From Pedobacter ureilyticus (GTDB taxonomy: Bacteria; Bacteroidota; Bacteroidia; Sphingobacteriales; Sphingobacteriaceae), in NCBI RefSeq assembly GCF_005925345.1, contig NZ_SSHJ01000002.1, positions 186,001-250,000 of the forward strand: 64,000 nucleotides of DNA. Direction: 5' to 3'. The notes under the pieces are model-generated. The model was not told the DNA's origin, ran no database searches, and saw only the letters and a program-made list of their open reading frames with translations. Position 1 is the first letter of the stretch; each line of letters begins with the position of its first letter. The position numbers were made by a program, and so were the translations under genes. Shown piece by piece: positions 25,981 to 34,883 of this stretch.

Positions 25981-26090
25981 AGTCTGGATTTAAGGATTAA
26001 TAGATTTTTGGGATTTATTTTCTTGATCTAAAATGAGATAGATGGCTTTGGATTTTTCCAAGGCCATTTTTGTAACTTAGTATTTCCAAA

Positions 26091-26114
26091 TTGTCATCCT
26101 GAGCTTGTCGAAGG
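26091..26114 (+). repeat. Single arm of the TGAGCTTGTCGAAG repeat
   Basis: TTGTCATCCTGAGCTTGTCGAAGGA is an isolated arm of the repeat found as a hairpin at 11140-11220. It lies 22 bases before the start of the next gene. Confidence 0.85.
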
Positions 26115-26135
26115 ATTTTTATTAAACTCCTAAAT

Positions 26136-26705
26136 GTGGCAAATAAATCAACTATTAGAAAACAGGTTTTAGAGCAAAGAAAAGCATTAACAGATGCTGA
26201 GTTTTTGACATTGAACCAATTGCTTTTAGCGCAGTTTAAAAGCTTTGATTTTTCTGGTGTGAATAGCATACATGTTTTTTTACCCATTGTAAATAAGCGA
26301 GAGCCAGATACTTTTTTAATGATTGATTGGTTACAAGAAACTTATCCGCATATTCATCTTGTGGTGTCTAGGTCTAATTTTGAAGACCATTCCATGAGCC
26401 ATCACCCCTTCGTCAAAGATGACTTAAAGGAAAGTTCTTACCATATTCCCGAGCCGCAAACCACTACCATTTTTGAGGGAAAAATAGATTTAGTTTTGGT
26501 GCCGCTATTGGCTTTTGATAGGCGTGGCTATAGGGTTGGTTATGGCAAAGGTTTTTACGATAGATTTCTGTCGGAGATTGAAACCGCTAAAGTGGGCGTT
26601 TCCTTATTTGAAGTTTTACAGGAAGAGATTTCCGATGTACACAAAGATGATATTCGTTTGAATTTTTGCATTACGCCCAGCAGAATTATAAAATTTGAAA
26701 TATAA
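26136..26705 (+). CDS. 5-formyltetrahydrofolate cyclo-ligase
   Basis: 189 residues, normal length. The nucleotide/folate-binding signature RVGYGKGFYDRFL is near residues 131-143, preceded by VPLLAFDRRGY. The N-terminal segment NKSTIRKQVLEQRKAL is typical. The enzyme converts 5-formyl-THF to 5,10-methenyl-THF using ATP, in the cytoplasm. It starts right after a repeat arm and is followed at 39 bases by a 53-residue gene that may be co-transcribed. Confidence 0.93.
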   Translation: MANKSTIRKQVLEQRKALTDAEFLTLNQLLLAQFKSFDFSGVNSIHVFLPIVNKREPDTFLMIDWLQETYPHIHLVVSRSNFEDHSMSHHPFVKDDLKESSYHIPEPQTTTIFEGKIDLVLVPLLAFDRRGYRVGYGKGFYDRFLSEIETAKVGVSLFEVLQEEISDVHKDDIRLNFCITPSRIIKFEI

Positions 26706-26743
26706 TCTCGATACTTGATACTCAAATCTCAATACTTTCAAAA

Positions 26744-26905
26744 ATGGAAAAGGACTTTAGAATTACTAGCGCAAGGCAATACGAAGATACCATGATTGCT
26801 ATTTTTGAGATGCAAGAGCAAGAAGAGCCTTTAACATCAAAGGAGGTAGCCGATATGGAAATTATGATGAAGGCGGCAGAGCGCTACGAAGACGAGGAGC
26901 TTTAG
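26744..26905 (+). CDS. Small acidic protein, 53 residues, unknown
   Basis: ATG at 26744 to TAG at 26903-26905. The protein is helical and acidic (EMQEQEEPLTSKEVADME, then EDEEL at the end), without signal or membrane segment. It lies 38 bases after the cyclo-ligase gene on the same strand, and the coding-like composition continues to the stop. I do not recognise it. It is preceded by a repeat of the TCTCAATACT type at 26723-26736. A function in folate metabolism is not implied by position alone. Confidence 0.55.
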   Translation: MEKDFRITSARQYEDTMIAIFEMQEQEEPLTSKEVADMEIMMKAAERYEDEEL

Positions 26906-26983
26906 TTAGTTATCCACAGATTTTCATAGCTTGAGAAATTAATTTGATAAGATTTTATCTTTTGCGTTAATCAGTGTAAAAAA

Positions 26984-27955
26984 TCAATTGCTCTTCACAA
27001 AATCACTTACCAAATAAGCAATTGTCTTTCCTATGGTTTCGTCTTTTCTGCCATCGCTAAGCTGGTAAACTCCTTCGCTAATGTGCAGGTAAGCAAAATT
27101 TTTGCGCAATTGTAGCAATAGCTGCCTAATTTGGTTTACACTAAAACCGCTCGGCGTGCCAGCACTGGCCAATACCCCGCCAATGCTGTCTAGATCTATC
27201 TCTAAGCCCAGCGGCTGTTTTGTGCCGTTTAAAAGCATTTCTGCCGAAACCTGAAGGTCTTGTTGGTAGGCGAGTAAATCATCGAAATAAAAAGCTTTAA
27301 TAGCTTTGGTTTGAGAAATAAATTGTTGCTGAGCTTCGGTAATGTAATTTTTTTGTAAGCCTAAAATGCGGTACTGGTCTAAAAATCCGTTTTGAATGGC
27401 CGTACTAAAACCATTACCACTATGTCTGCCTTCGTTTGGATTGCGCAGATCTGCATGTGCATCGATGTTGAGTACATCTACTGGGGTCTGTAAGGCTAAT
27501 GAAACGCCTTTAATAATCGGATAGCAATTGTTGTGTCCGCCGCCAATAACCATAGGGGTTTTGCCTGCCGCTACAATGGCTTGGATAATTGGAAAAACGA
27601 GCGCATCAATTTCCGATACCGATCCTCTAAGGGCATCAACATCCGAAGAATGGTTTTCGGCAATTTCAAATTCGCCCAAAACCAATATATCCGCTCCATT
27701 TAAATAAGCATTTTGTTGTAGGTTTAGCAACGCTTTTAGTGCTGGTTGCCAAGCGGTGTGTGCGCCGCCTAGTCCATAATTTGCCCGTACGCCAATATCT
27801 TCTGGAATGCCTAAGAGCACAAATTTGGCGGTAGAAAATTCGAGCTCAGCAAGTTGCGCTACCGTTTGTACCCTTTCGCCCAATTTGGTTTCGCCAACGC
27901 GTTGGTTAATCAAGCTCAAAATATCGCCCTGCGAATAAAGTTTAAATTGGGCCAT
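26984..27955 (-). CDS. hutG: Formimidoylglutamase (arginase/ureohydrolase family)
   Basis: 323 residues from the ATG at 27955 (an ATG at 27970 adds five residues). Mn-binding ureohydrolase signatures are present: GGGHNN, DVLNIDAHADLRN, and LEIDLDSIGG. It hydrolyses N-formimidoyl-L-glutamate to glutamate and formamide, the last step of histidine degradation. The start overlaps the end of hutI by 14 bases, so the pair is translationally coupled. Neither hutH (histidine ammonia-lyase) nor hutU (urocanase) is in the window. Confidence 0.92.
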   Translation of the reverse strand: MAQFKLYSQGDILSLINQRVGETKLGERVQTVAQLAELEFSTAKFVLLGIPEDIGVRANYGLGGAHTAWQPALKALLNLQQNAYLNGADILVLGEFEIAENHSSDVDALRGSVSEIDALVFPIIQAIVAAGKTPMVIGGGHNNCYPIIKGVSLALQTPVDVLNIDAHADLRNPNEGRHSGNGFSTAIQNGFLDQYRILGLQKNYITEAQQQFISQTKAIKAFYFDDLLAYQQDLQVSAEMLLNGTKQPLGLEIDLDSIGGVLASAGTPSGFSVNQIRQLLLQLRKNFAYLHISEGVYQLSDGRKDETIGKTIAYLVSDFVKSN

Positions 27956-29186
27956 GGTAAATTTCTCCATTTAAAATTACGGTTTCTACTTGGCTTTGTC
28001 CAAAACTATATGGCAAATAAGCCAAAGAGGTCATTGGTCGGGTAATAAATAAATTCGCTTTTTTGCCAATGGCAATGCTGCCCACCTCGTTGCTTAATTG
28101 CATTGCTGCGGAGCCGTTTAATGTAGCTGCATTAACGGCTTGCTCCGGTGTCATTTTTAGCTTGATACAGGCTAAAGACACTACAAAATTCATGTTGCCA
28201 GATGGTGCAGAGCCTGGATTGTAGTCGCTGGCCAAAGCAACAATGGCGTTATGGCTAAGTAGTCCCTTGGCATTGGCAAATGGAATATTGATGTAAAATG
28301 AACAAGAAGGCAAAAGTGTCGCTATGGTTGGGCTTTGGCCCAACGCTTGCAAAACGTCAGTATCTGTTTCTTCTAAATGATCTACCGAAACCGCCTGATG
28401 AGCAAGTCCGATTTGAACAGCGCCAGTGCTCGACAACTGATTGGCGTGTATTTTAGGTTTCAATCCATATTTTGCGCCAGCTTCGAGTATTTGTGCCGTC
28501 TCTTTGTTAGAGAAAAAGCCCTTTTCGCAAAAAACATCGATATAATCTGCCAAGCTTTCTGCAGCTACTTTGGGCAAAAGCGCATTGATAATTAAATCGA
28601 TATAAGCTTGGTGGTTGTTCTTGTACTCGGTTGGATAAGCATGTGCGGCCAGTAGCGTTGCCTTAATTGGTATTGGAAAAGCAGCTTTTAAGCGTTGGAT
28701 TATTCTCAGCATTTTCAACTCGCTTTCTACCGTCAACCCATAACCACTTTTAATTTCTACCGCTCCCGTACCTTGCTTAATCATGTCGCTTAAACGGATA
28801 CTCGCACTTTCAAACAACTCATCTTCACTTGCTTGTAGAAGTTTGCTGGCCGAGTTTAAAATCCCGCCGCCGGCAGCTGCAATTTCTTCGTAAGTTTTAC
28901 CTGCAATTTTGAGCGCAAACTCTTCTTCTCGTGGTGCTGCAAAAATGAGATGTGTGTGGCTATCGCACCAAGAGGGGAAGACAAAGCGGCCTTCGGCATT
29001 TATAGTATTGAGATTTGCGTATTGTGTATTGAGATTAGACATCAAACCAAAATCCTTAATCAAGCCATCTTCTATTAATAACCAAGCGTTTTCTAAAATA
29101 GGTAACTGGTTTAATTCGCTGCCGCGAAGGCTTAGGGTTTCTTTTGAATGAACGCCTACAAGGCCTTTGATGTTGGTAATGAGCAT
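27942..29186 (-). CDS. hutI: Imidazolonepropionase
   Basis: 414 residues of the amidohydrolase superfamily: DSHTHLIF early (metal ligands), a long TIM barrel with HAYPTEYK, HANQLSS, VDHLEE, and ASDYNPGSAPSGN. It hydrolyses 4-imidazolone-5-propanoate to N-formimidoylglutamate, the substrate of hutG downstream. The segment of about 15 residues before the AEGRFVFP motif (SNLNTQYANLNTIN) is encoded by DNA that resembles an intergenic repeat (see finding). Overlap with hutG as above. Confidence 0.95.
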   Translation of the reverse strand: MLITNIKGLVGVHSKETLSLRGSELNQLPILENAWLLIEDGLIKDFGLMSNLNTQYANLNTINAEGRFVFPSWCDSHTHLIFAAPREEEFALKIAGKTYEEIAAAGGGILNSASKLLQASEDELFESASIRLSDMIKQGTGAVEIKSGYGLTVESELKMLRIIQRLKAAFPIPIKATLLAAHAYPTEYKNNHQAYIDLIINALLPKVAAESLADYIDVFCEKGFFSNKETAQILEAGAKYGLKPKIHANQLSSTGAVQIGLAHQAVSVDHLEETDTDVLQALGQSPTIATLLPSCSFYINIPFANAKGLLSHNAIVALASDYNPGSAPSGNMNFVVSLACIKLKMTPEQAVNAATLNGSAAMQLSNEVGSIAIGKKANLFITRPMTSLAYLPYSFGQSQVETVILNGEIYHGPI

Positions 29187-29243
29187 ATTTTTGGTTATGA
29201 GTTGCGAGTTGTGAGTTGCTGGTTTGGGCTCCTAACCCATAAC

Positions 29244-30011
29244 TCAATTTAGTTCCAATAAAATAGGGCAGTGATCACTGTGTAATGCATCTGGTAAAAT
29301 GCGTACATTTTTTAGCCTGCTTTCCATTTCTCGGGTGGTTAAGTGATAATCGATACGCCAGCCTAAGTTTTTGCCCCTTGCTCCTGCACGATAGCTCCAC
29401 CAAGTGTAATGGTGCGGGTCTTGGTTAAAATGACGGAACGAATCGATGAAGCCGTTATTGATGAAAAGTTCCATCCATTCGCGTTCTTCGGGTAAAAACC
29501 CAGATGAATTGGCGTTTGATTTTGGGTTGTGAATATCAATGGCTTTGTGGCAAATATTGTAATCTCCAGAGATGATTAGGTTTGGATGTTCCTTTCTCAG
29601 TTCTCCAACGTAGCTGTCAAAAAATTTCATGAACTCATATTTTTTTGCTTGCCTTTCGTCGCCACTAGAGCCCGATGGTAAGTAAACACTCATCAGCGAA
29701 AAATCTTCAAAATCAGCACGCAAAATTCTTCCCTCGGCGTCAATCCACGGCTCGCCACATCCGTATTCTACGTGTTTTGGCTTTAATTTTGTAAAAATGG
29801 CCACACCGCTATAGCCTTTTTTTTCGGCCGGGAACCAATAATGATGGTATCCTAAATGTTCTATCAAGGCAAGTACATCAGGTATTTGTTCTTTTAGGGC
29901 CTTAACTTCTTGTAGGCAAACCATGTCGGCATCTGTGGCTTGTAGCCAAGTAAATAAACCTTTGGTTGCTGCGGCACGTATGCCGTTTACGTTGTATGAT
30001 ATGATTTTCAT
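29244..30011 (-). CDS. xth: Exodeoxyribonuclease III (AP endonuclease family)
   Basis: 255 residues of the EEP fold. The N-terminus MKIISYNVNGIRAAA and LQEVKALKEQIP (catalytic Glu), SGDYNICH (Asp-x-Asn) and SDHCPILL (Asp-His) complete the active site. The AP-endonuclease-specific RAGARGKNLGWRIDYHLTT is seen near 215-235. It repairs abasic sites and trims 3' ends. Single gene; the 57-base spacer to hutI contains short GAGTTG repeats. Confidence 0.95.
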   Translation of the reverse strand: MKIISYNVNGIRAAATKGLFTWLQATDADMVCLQEVKALKEQIPDVLALIEHLGYHHYWFPAEKKGYSGVAIFTKLKPKHVEYGCGEPWIDAEGRILRADFEDFSLMSVYLPSGSSGDERQAKKYEFMKFFDSYVGELRKEHPNLIISGDYNICHKAIDIHNPKSNANSSGFLPEEREWMELFINNGFIDSFRHFNQDPHHYTWWSYRAGARGKNLGWRIDYHLTTREMESRLKNVRILPDALHSDHCPILLELN

Positions 30012-30059
30012 TTTTTATTTTCTTTATTGTCGTTGGTTTAAACCAACGACAATGAAATA

Positions 30060-30764
30060 TTATTTACTGGCTTTGGCCAACTTATTCAATTCCTTTTCTA
30101 GCTTTTTTGCCTCACGTTTTTTTAGCACGGTAACCGTCATTTTTACATCTTCTTTTGGTCTGTTTGCTGCTCCGGTTGCTACGCCAGCAATACTGTCTAT
30201 CATTTCCAAACCTTTTACCACTTCGCCGTAAACGGTATAATTTCTGTCTAAATGTGGTGTGCCGCCAATGGTTTTGTAAACTTCTCTTTGGTAATCAAGA
30301 ATTTTGTGTTGTAACCTGTTCTTCTCCAGATTATTCAGCTGCTCATCGGTAAATACTTTGCCCTGCACTAAATAAAATTGGCTGCCACTCGATGCTTTTT
30401 CCGGATTATTGTCTCTTGCCGCCGCTAAAACTCCCTTTTTATGGAAAATACTATCTCTAAACTCAGCAGGTATGGTGTAGTTTGGACCTCCGTTACCTAG
30501 GGTCTGCGTAGAGTCGGCATTTTTCGAATCTGGGTCGCCACCCTGGATCATAAAATCCTTAATCACTCTGTGAAAAATGGTACCATTGTAATAACCCTCC
30601 TTGGCCAATTTTAAGAAGTTATCACGATGTAAAGGGGTTTCGTTGTAAAGTCTAACAATGCATTCGCCTTTGGCCGTGCTTATTTTAATATATTGATATT
30701 TTGGTTTTGCTGCGTAAGCGAAACTGCAGCAGCACAATAAGCTAAAGAGTAAGAATTTCTTCAT
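30060..30764 (-). CDS. Peptidyl-prolyl cis-trans isomerase, cyclophilin type, exported
   Basis: 234 residues with a signal peptide of about 18 residues (FAYAAKP). The cyclophilin core shows FHRVIKDFMIQGGDP, GNGGPNYTIPAEF, ASSGSQFYLVQGK, and NYTVYGEVVKGLEMID. A charged insert (EEQLNNLEKNRLQHKILDY-like, about 135-165) and a Lys/Glu-rich C-terminal tail are extra. It assists proline isomerisation during periplasmic folding. Single gene, 48 bases from xth on the same strand. Confidence 0.94.
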   Translation of the reverse strand: MKKFLLFSLLCCCSFAYAAKPKYQYIKISTAKGECIVRLYNETPLHRDNFLKLAKEGYYNGTIFHRVIKDFMIQGGDPDSKNADSTQTLGNGGPNYTIPAEFRDSIFHKKGVLAAARDNNPEKASSGSQFYLVQGKVFTDEQLNNLEKNRLQHKILDYQREVYKTIGGTPHLDRNYTVYGEVVKGLEMIDSIAGVATGAANRPKEDVKMTVTVLKKREAKKLEKELNKLAKASK

Positions 30765-30923
30765 GTTGTTGAAATAGATTTTGCGCTAAGTTATTTAGAA
30801 AAGCTTAAAAATGAAACCACATAAATACATCGTTTTTGAAGGAGATTTTATTAATTGCGAAAGACGAGGAGAAATCATATCACTATGTGCTTAAGATGCG
30901 AAAATGTCTTTCTAAAGTTGAAT

Positions 30924-30931
30924 TATCTTTG
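30924..30931 (+). promoter_or_regulatory. -7 element (TATCTTTG) for the AraC-type regulator
   Basis: A full match to TAnnTTTG, 42 bases before the ATG at 30974. No clear -33 TTTG. Confidence 0.45.
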
Positions 30932-30973
30932 CTGGCTGTATAGAGAAAGAATAATTAGCTACATTAGTATTTA

Positions 30974-31531
30974 ATGAAGCTGTACATCAAAAATATGGTA
31001 TGCGATCGCTGTAAGATGGCGGTAGAACAGGTATTTTCTAAGTTAGAGCTAAATCCCGCCAATGTGGTTTTAGGAGAAGTTGAATTAAAGGAAGAAAATT
31101 TACCACAGTTAAAGTATCAAGAGCTAAAACAGGCTTTGGAGAAGCTAGGTTTTGAGTTGTTAGAAGACAAGCGAAAAACCACAGTTGTTCAAATTAAAGC
31201 CGCTATTGTAGAGTTGGCTCATTACAATAAGGAGCCCTTAAAAGTAAACCTATCTGAGTATTTGAGTAAAAAGTTGGCAACAGATTATGCCTCATTAAGC
31301 AACCTTTTTTCTGTAGAAGAAAACAACACCATCGAGCATTATTATATCCAGCAAAAAATAGAAAAAGCAAAAGAGCTATTGAGCTATGGAGAATTGACGT
31401 TGAGTGAAATTGCATTTCAATTGAACTATAGTAGCGTGGCACATCTTTCTGCACAATTCAAAAAGGAAACAGGCATAACTCCGTCTCAATTTAAGCAACA
31501 TTTGAAGCGGAATGCTTTAGATAGGGTGTAA
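30974..31531 (+). CDS. AraC-family transcriptional regulator with HMA-like N-terminal domain
   Basis: 185 residues. Residues 1-70 (YIKNMVCDRCKMAVEQVF) read like a heavy-metal-associated ferredoxin-like fold with Cys10 and Cys13 in an MxCxxC motif. This is followed by ALEKLGFELLED, as in HMA domains. Residues about 115-182 form an AraC double helix-turn-helix (KIEKAKELLSYGELTLSEIAFQLNYS and FKKETGITPSQFK, each within a helix pair). The combination suggests regulation by a metal or redox signal. No metal transporter lies next to it. Homologues of this short type occur in Bacteroidota; ligand unknown. Confidence 0.8.
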   Translation: MKLYIKNMVCDRCKMAVEQVFSKLELNPANVVLGEVELKEENLPQLKYQELKQALEKLGFELLEDKRKTTVVQIKAAIVELAHYNKEPLKVNLSEYLSKKLATDYASLSNLFSVEENNTIEHYYIQQKIEKAKELLSYGELTLSEIAFQLNYSSVAHLSAQFKKETGITPSQFKQHLKRNALDRV

Positions 31532-31532
31532 A

Positions 31533-31654
31533 CTCTCCTGCAGATTTTTGCTGGTCCACTCCGCAGATTGGAGGACATTTTTAATAACTCTTTTATTCTC
31601 GCCATTCTAACAATAGGAAATTCAATTCTTCTTAAATCTGTGTAAATCTGCGGG
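31533..31654. repeat. Degenerate inverted repeat with GCAGATTT arms
   Basis: CTCTCCTGCAGATTTTTGC near 31533-31551 is mirrored by AAATCTGCGGG at 31644-31654. It belongs to the same motif class as the perfect repeat at 32369-32455. Confidence 0.6.
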
Positions 31655-31717
31655 ATAAAAATAGACTCTTGCTTTCCTTTCTTATCATACATCAACTTTT
31701 CGCCCAGTTTGCTGTTG

Positions 31718-31725
31718 TAAATTTG
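31718..31725 (+). promoter_or_regulatory. -7 element (TAAATTTG) for the YceI gene
   Basis: A TAnnTTTG match 45 bases before the ATG at 31770; no convincing -33. Confidence 0.45.
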
Positions 31726-31769
31726 TACTCAAATAATTGAGATCCAAAATCTTCACAAAAATTAAAGAC

Positions 31770-32360
31770 ATGAAAAAATTATTCTTATTCTTATTAGCAA
31801 CTAGTGTAAGTGTAGCAGCGTTTGCTCAAACTAAGTGGACGGTAGACCCGATGCACTCTTTTGTAAACTTCTCGGTAAAACACTCTGGAATTTCATTTGT
31901 AGATGGTTCTTTTAAGAAGTTTGAAGGCTCAATAGAAGCAAGCAAAGCTGATTTAACTGATGCGAAAATAAACTTTACCGTTGATGTGGCTAGCATTAAT
32001 ACCAGTGTAGAGATGCGTGACAACCACTTAAAGTCTGATGATTTTTTTAGTGCAGCAAAATATCCCAAAATGACATTTGTAAGTACTTCGTTTGTGAAAA
32101 GAGTTAAATCGCCGAAGCAAGAAACCAATACTTATGTTTTAAAAGGTAAATTAACCATTAAAGATGTAACCAAAGATGTTTCCTTTTTTGTAACGTATGG
32201 CGGTACGGCTAAAGACCAACAAGGCAACACTAAAGCAGGTTTTATGGCCACTACTAAAATTAACCGTTTAGATTACAACATTAATTACGACCCCACTGGT
32301 GCAGGCATTGCTAAAGACATTAACATTACCTTGAACTTGCAATTTGCGCAGGCTAAGTAA
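31770..32360 (+). CDS. YceI family protein, exported
   Basis: 196 residues from the ATG at 31770, which starts a signal peptide ending in AFAQ near residue 20. An upstream ATG would add 11 residues ahead of the signal peptide and is unlikely. The YceI fold opens with WTVDPMHSFVNFSVKHSGIS and continues with VEMRDNHLKSDDFF and FVSTSF, then GKLTIKDVTKDVSFFVTY. YceI proteins are periplasmic lipocalin-like barrels binding polyisoprenoids. The gene is followed by an inverted repeat and then ygiD. Confidence 0.95.
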   Translation: MKKLFLFLLATSVSVAAFAQTKWTVDPMHSFVNFSVKHSGISFVDGSFKKFEGSIEASKADLTDAKINFTVDVASINTSVEMRDNHLKSDDFFSAAKYPKMTFVSTSFVKRVKSPKQETNTYVLKGKLTIKDVTKDVSFFVTYGGTAKDQQGNTKAGFMATTKINRLDYNINYDPTGAGIAKDINITLNLQFAQAK

Positions 32361-32368
32361 TGTTGCTT

Positions 32369-32455
32369 CCCGCAGATTTTCGCAGAAAAAAACGACAGAT
32401 TTCACGGATTTGAACATCTGCCCTATCTGCGGAAAAATCAGCGAAAATCTGCGGG
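32369..32455. repeat. Intergenic inverted repeat with perfect 15-bp arms
   Basis: CCCGCAGATTTTCGC (32369-32383) is the exact reverse complement of GCGAAAATCTGCGGG (32441-32455). The inner part is also partly symmetric. It fills the gap between the YceI gene and ygiD, so it may act as a 3' structure or terminator-like hairpin. Confidence 0.9.
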
Positions 32456-32470
32456 TAAAATTTTAAAAAA

Positions 32471-33295
32471 ATGAACACACTTAATCAGTTCAAAAACTTT
32501 TCATCTAATTTACCACAAAGTGAGATGATGCCTGTGCTTTTTATGGGACATGGCTCGCCAATGAATGGTATAGAAGTAAACGAATTCAGTACAGGTTGGG
32601 CAAATATGGCAAAGTCCATTCCGCAACCTTCTGCGGTTTTAGTGGTTTCTGCCCATTGGTTTACTCGCGGCACTAAAATTACAGCCATGGATTTCCCTCC
32701 AACGATTCATGATTTTGGAGGCTTTCCGCAAGCATTGTTTGATGTACAATATCCCGCTCCTGGCAACCCTACATTGGCTAAAGAGGCTGGCGATTTAGTT
32801 ACATCTACCATAGTAGAGCTCAATCACGATTGGGGTTTAGACCACGGCGCTTGGACGGTAATTAAACACATGTACCCCAATGCCGATATTCCAGTTTTGC
32901 AGTTAAGTATAGATTACACCAAGGGAGCGCAATACCACTACAACTTAGCAAAGGAAATATCCAGCTTGCGTAAAAAAGGAGTGCTAATTTTAGGTAGCGG
33001 CAATATGGTGCATAACCTTCGCATGATCAGTTGGGAAATGATTAATGGAGGCGGTTACGACTGGGCTCTTGAAGCAAACGACAAATTCAAATCGGCCATT
33101 ATCCATAAAGACCATCAATCATTGATTAATTTTGAGCAAATGGGCGGCGATGTGCGTTTGGCAATTCCAACACCAGAACATTATTTGCCATTAATGTATA
33201 CTTTAGGTTTGCAGGGCGATGAGGAAGAAGCGTTGTTGTTTAATGATAAAGCTGTTGGTGGTTCTTTAACGATGACTTCGGTAAGGGTTGGTTAG
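32471..33295 (+). CDS. ygiD: 4,5-DOPA dioxygenase extradiol-like protein (YgiD)
   Basis: 274 residues. LigB-type extradiol dioxygenase motifs: MGHGSPMNGIE (zinc His), VVSAHWFTRG (second His) and HGAWTVIKHMYPNADIPVLQLS, with LGSGNMVHNL near 178. YgiD cleaves DOPA and related catechols in vitro and uses zinc or iron; the physiological substrate is unknown. The gene follows the YceI gene and an inverted repeat. Confidence 0.9.
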   Translation: MNTLNQFKNFSSNLPQSEMMPVLFMGHGSPMNGIEVNEFSTGWANMAKSIPQPSAVLVVSAHWFTRGTKITAMDFPPTIHDFGGFPQALFDVQYPAPGNPTLAKEAGDLVTSTIVELNHDWGLDHGAWTVIKHMYPNADIPVLQLSIDYTKGAQYHYNLAKEISSLRKKGVLILGSGNMVHNLRMISWEMINGGGYDWALEANDKFKSAIIHKDHQSLINFEQMGGDVRLAIPTPEHYLPLMYTLGLQGDEEEALLFNDKAVGGSLTMTSVRVG

Positions 33296-33356
33296 CAATA
33301 CTTTACTTGTTTTTGGTTCAAAAAAAAGATAGTTTTGCTTAACTATTTCCTTTTTT

Positions 33357-34874
33357 ATGAAAAATCTATTTTTAATAGCGCTTATTTTAACATCCCTATT
33401 CTCAAAGGCCTCAACCAAAATGATTGTAGACGATCCTTGCGCCTCCATTACTTTTCCTTATACTTTAGCAGGGGCAAACAATGCCGAGCTTTTAGCTAAT
33501 TTAAGGCAAGCTATTTTGTGTGCCAATACTAATGGCAACAGTATTACAGATGTTATAGATTTGAATGGTCACAATTTAAGCGCCGAAAGCTCTTATGATA
33601 ATTCTATTAGCGGGTCCTTTCCAACCATACAGTCTAAAATAGAATTGCGGAATGGCACAATCAATAGAACTTCGACAGAAACTTTTCGTTTCTTCCATAT
33701 TTCTGCCGGTAACGAATTAACATTAAATAATGTAGAGCTTTCGAATGGCTATGGTAGCAGTACATCAGCAGATGGCGGAGCCATTTACAATTCAGGCGGA
33801 AGTTTAAATATTTATAATAGTAAGCTTCTTGGAAATGAGGGACAATATGGGGGGGCAATTTTCAATGGGACAGGTGCTAATCTAACTATTATCAACAGCA
33901 TGCTTTCTGGAAATAAAGCACAATCAACAGGAGGTGCTATTCGTAACAGAGGTAACGCTAATTTAACCAATGTTACTTTTGCAGGTAATTTTGCCACAAC
34001 GTTGGGCGGTGCAGTAGCTAATGCTGGAACGTATAGTTTAACCCTCAATAATTGTCTGGTTTTTAGTAACGAGGCTGGAAACAGCGCTAATATTGACGGA
34101 AGTTATACAAATAACAGTAGTTTGGTTGGTACAGATCCTTCTTTCGTAAATGCTTTAGATGCTAGCAGTACAGCGCCAACTACAGGAGGTAATTATAGTT
34201 TAAATGCAGGCAGCGCAGCCATTAATGCAGGTAATTCTGCATTGATAAATGTGATAAACTTTCCTAAAGACCTAGCGGGTTTACAGCGTATTAGCGGAAC
34301 AAGTGTAGACATGGGAGCCTATGAATTCCCTTTGGAAACACTACCCGTCAATCTGACGAGTTTCTCTCTAAAAAAAGAATCAAATTATATCACACTAAAT
34401 TGGAGTACCTCGTCCGAAGTGGATAATGATAGATATATCGTGTTAAGAGCTGGAGATGAAAAAGATTTTCATCAAATAGGAGAAATTAAAGCAAAATCTA
34501 GTCCTGACGGTAAAAATACGTATTTATTTTACGACAGAAGTCCAATATTTGGAAATAACTACTACATTCTTAGACAAATAGACAAAGATGGAAAGAAAAA
34601 CGACCTAGGCGAAAAAGTTGTTGCTTTTACACTAGAGCCGAGCTTTAGCCTACTTCCAAACCCAACAATAGACAAGGTTACTGCTTATTTTAAAAAAGGA
34701 GATTATAAAACCTTAATTCTGTTGAACAATATTGGAAATAAAATAGAAGAGATTTCGCTATCACCCTCACTCCAGCAGGCCACGTTAAACTTAACAAACC
34801 TTCCCAACGGGATATATTTTATTCGCCTAATTGGATTAAAAAACAATGCAACAAAAAAAGTTATAAAAAAATAA
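33357..34874 (+). CDS. Type IX-secreted protein with choice-of-anchor-Q domain and C-terminal sorting signal
   Basis: 505 residues. A signal peptide of about 18 residues is followed by a right-handed beta-helix (choice-of-anchor Q) to about 325, with repeated GGAI(Y/F)N turns. A second beta domain rich in ETLPVNLTSFSLKKES follows. The last 80 residues (LLPNPTIDKVTAYF, LPNGIYFIRL, ending in KKVIKK) are the type A T9SS sorting domain. The protein is thus exported by type IX secretion, which PorX regulates in relatives. Function is unknown; the beta-helix could bind glycans. Single gene. Confidence 0.85.
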   Translation: MKNLFLIALILTSLFSKASTKMIVDDPCASITFPYTLAGANNAELLANLRQAILCANTNGNSITDVIDLNGHNLSAESSYDNSISGSFPTIQSKIELRNGTINRTSTETFRFFHISAGNELTLNNVELSNGYGSSTSADGGAIYNSGGSLNIYNSKLLGNEGQYGGAIFNGTGANLTIINSMLSGNKAQSTGGAIRNRGNANLTNVTFAGNFATTLGGAVANAGTYSLTLNNCLVFSNEAGNSANIDGSYTNNSSLVGTDPSFVNALDASSTAPTTGGNYSLNAGSAAINAGNSALINVINFPKDLAGLQRISGTSVDMGAYEFPLETLPVNLTSFSLKKESNYITLNWSTSSEVDNDRYIVLRAGDEKDFHQIGEIKAKSSPDGKNTYLFYDRSPIFGNNYYILRQIDKDGKKNDLGEKVVAFTLEPSFSLLPNPTIDKVTAYFKKGDYKTLILLNNIGNKIEEISLSPSLQQATLNLTNLPNGIYFIRLIGLKNNATKKVIKK

Positions 34875-34883
34875 GCCAGTTTA

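Noticed and set aside
30811..30894. A 27-codon ATG-TAA frame between the cyclophilin and the AraC gene
   Set aside because: No promoter or terminator frames it and it is too short to support alone.
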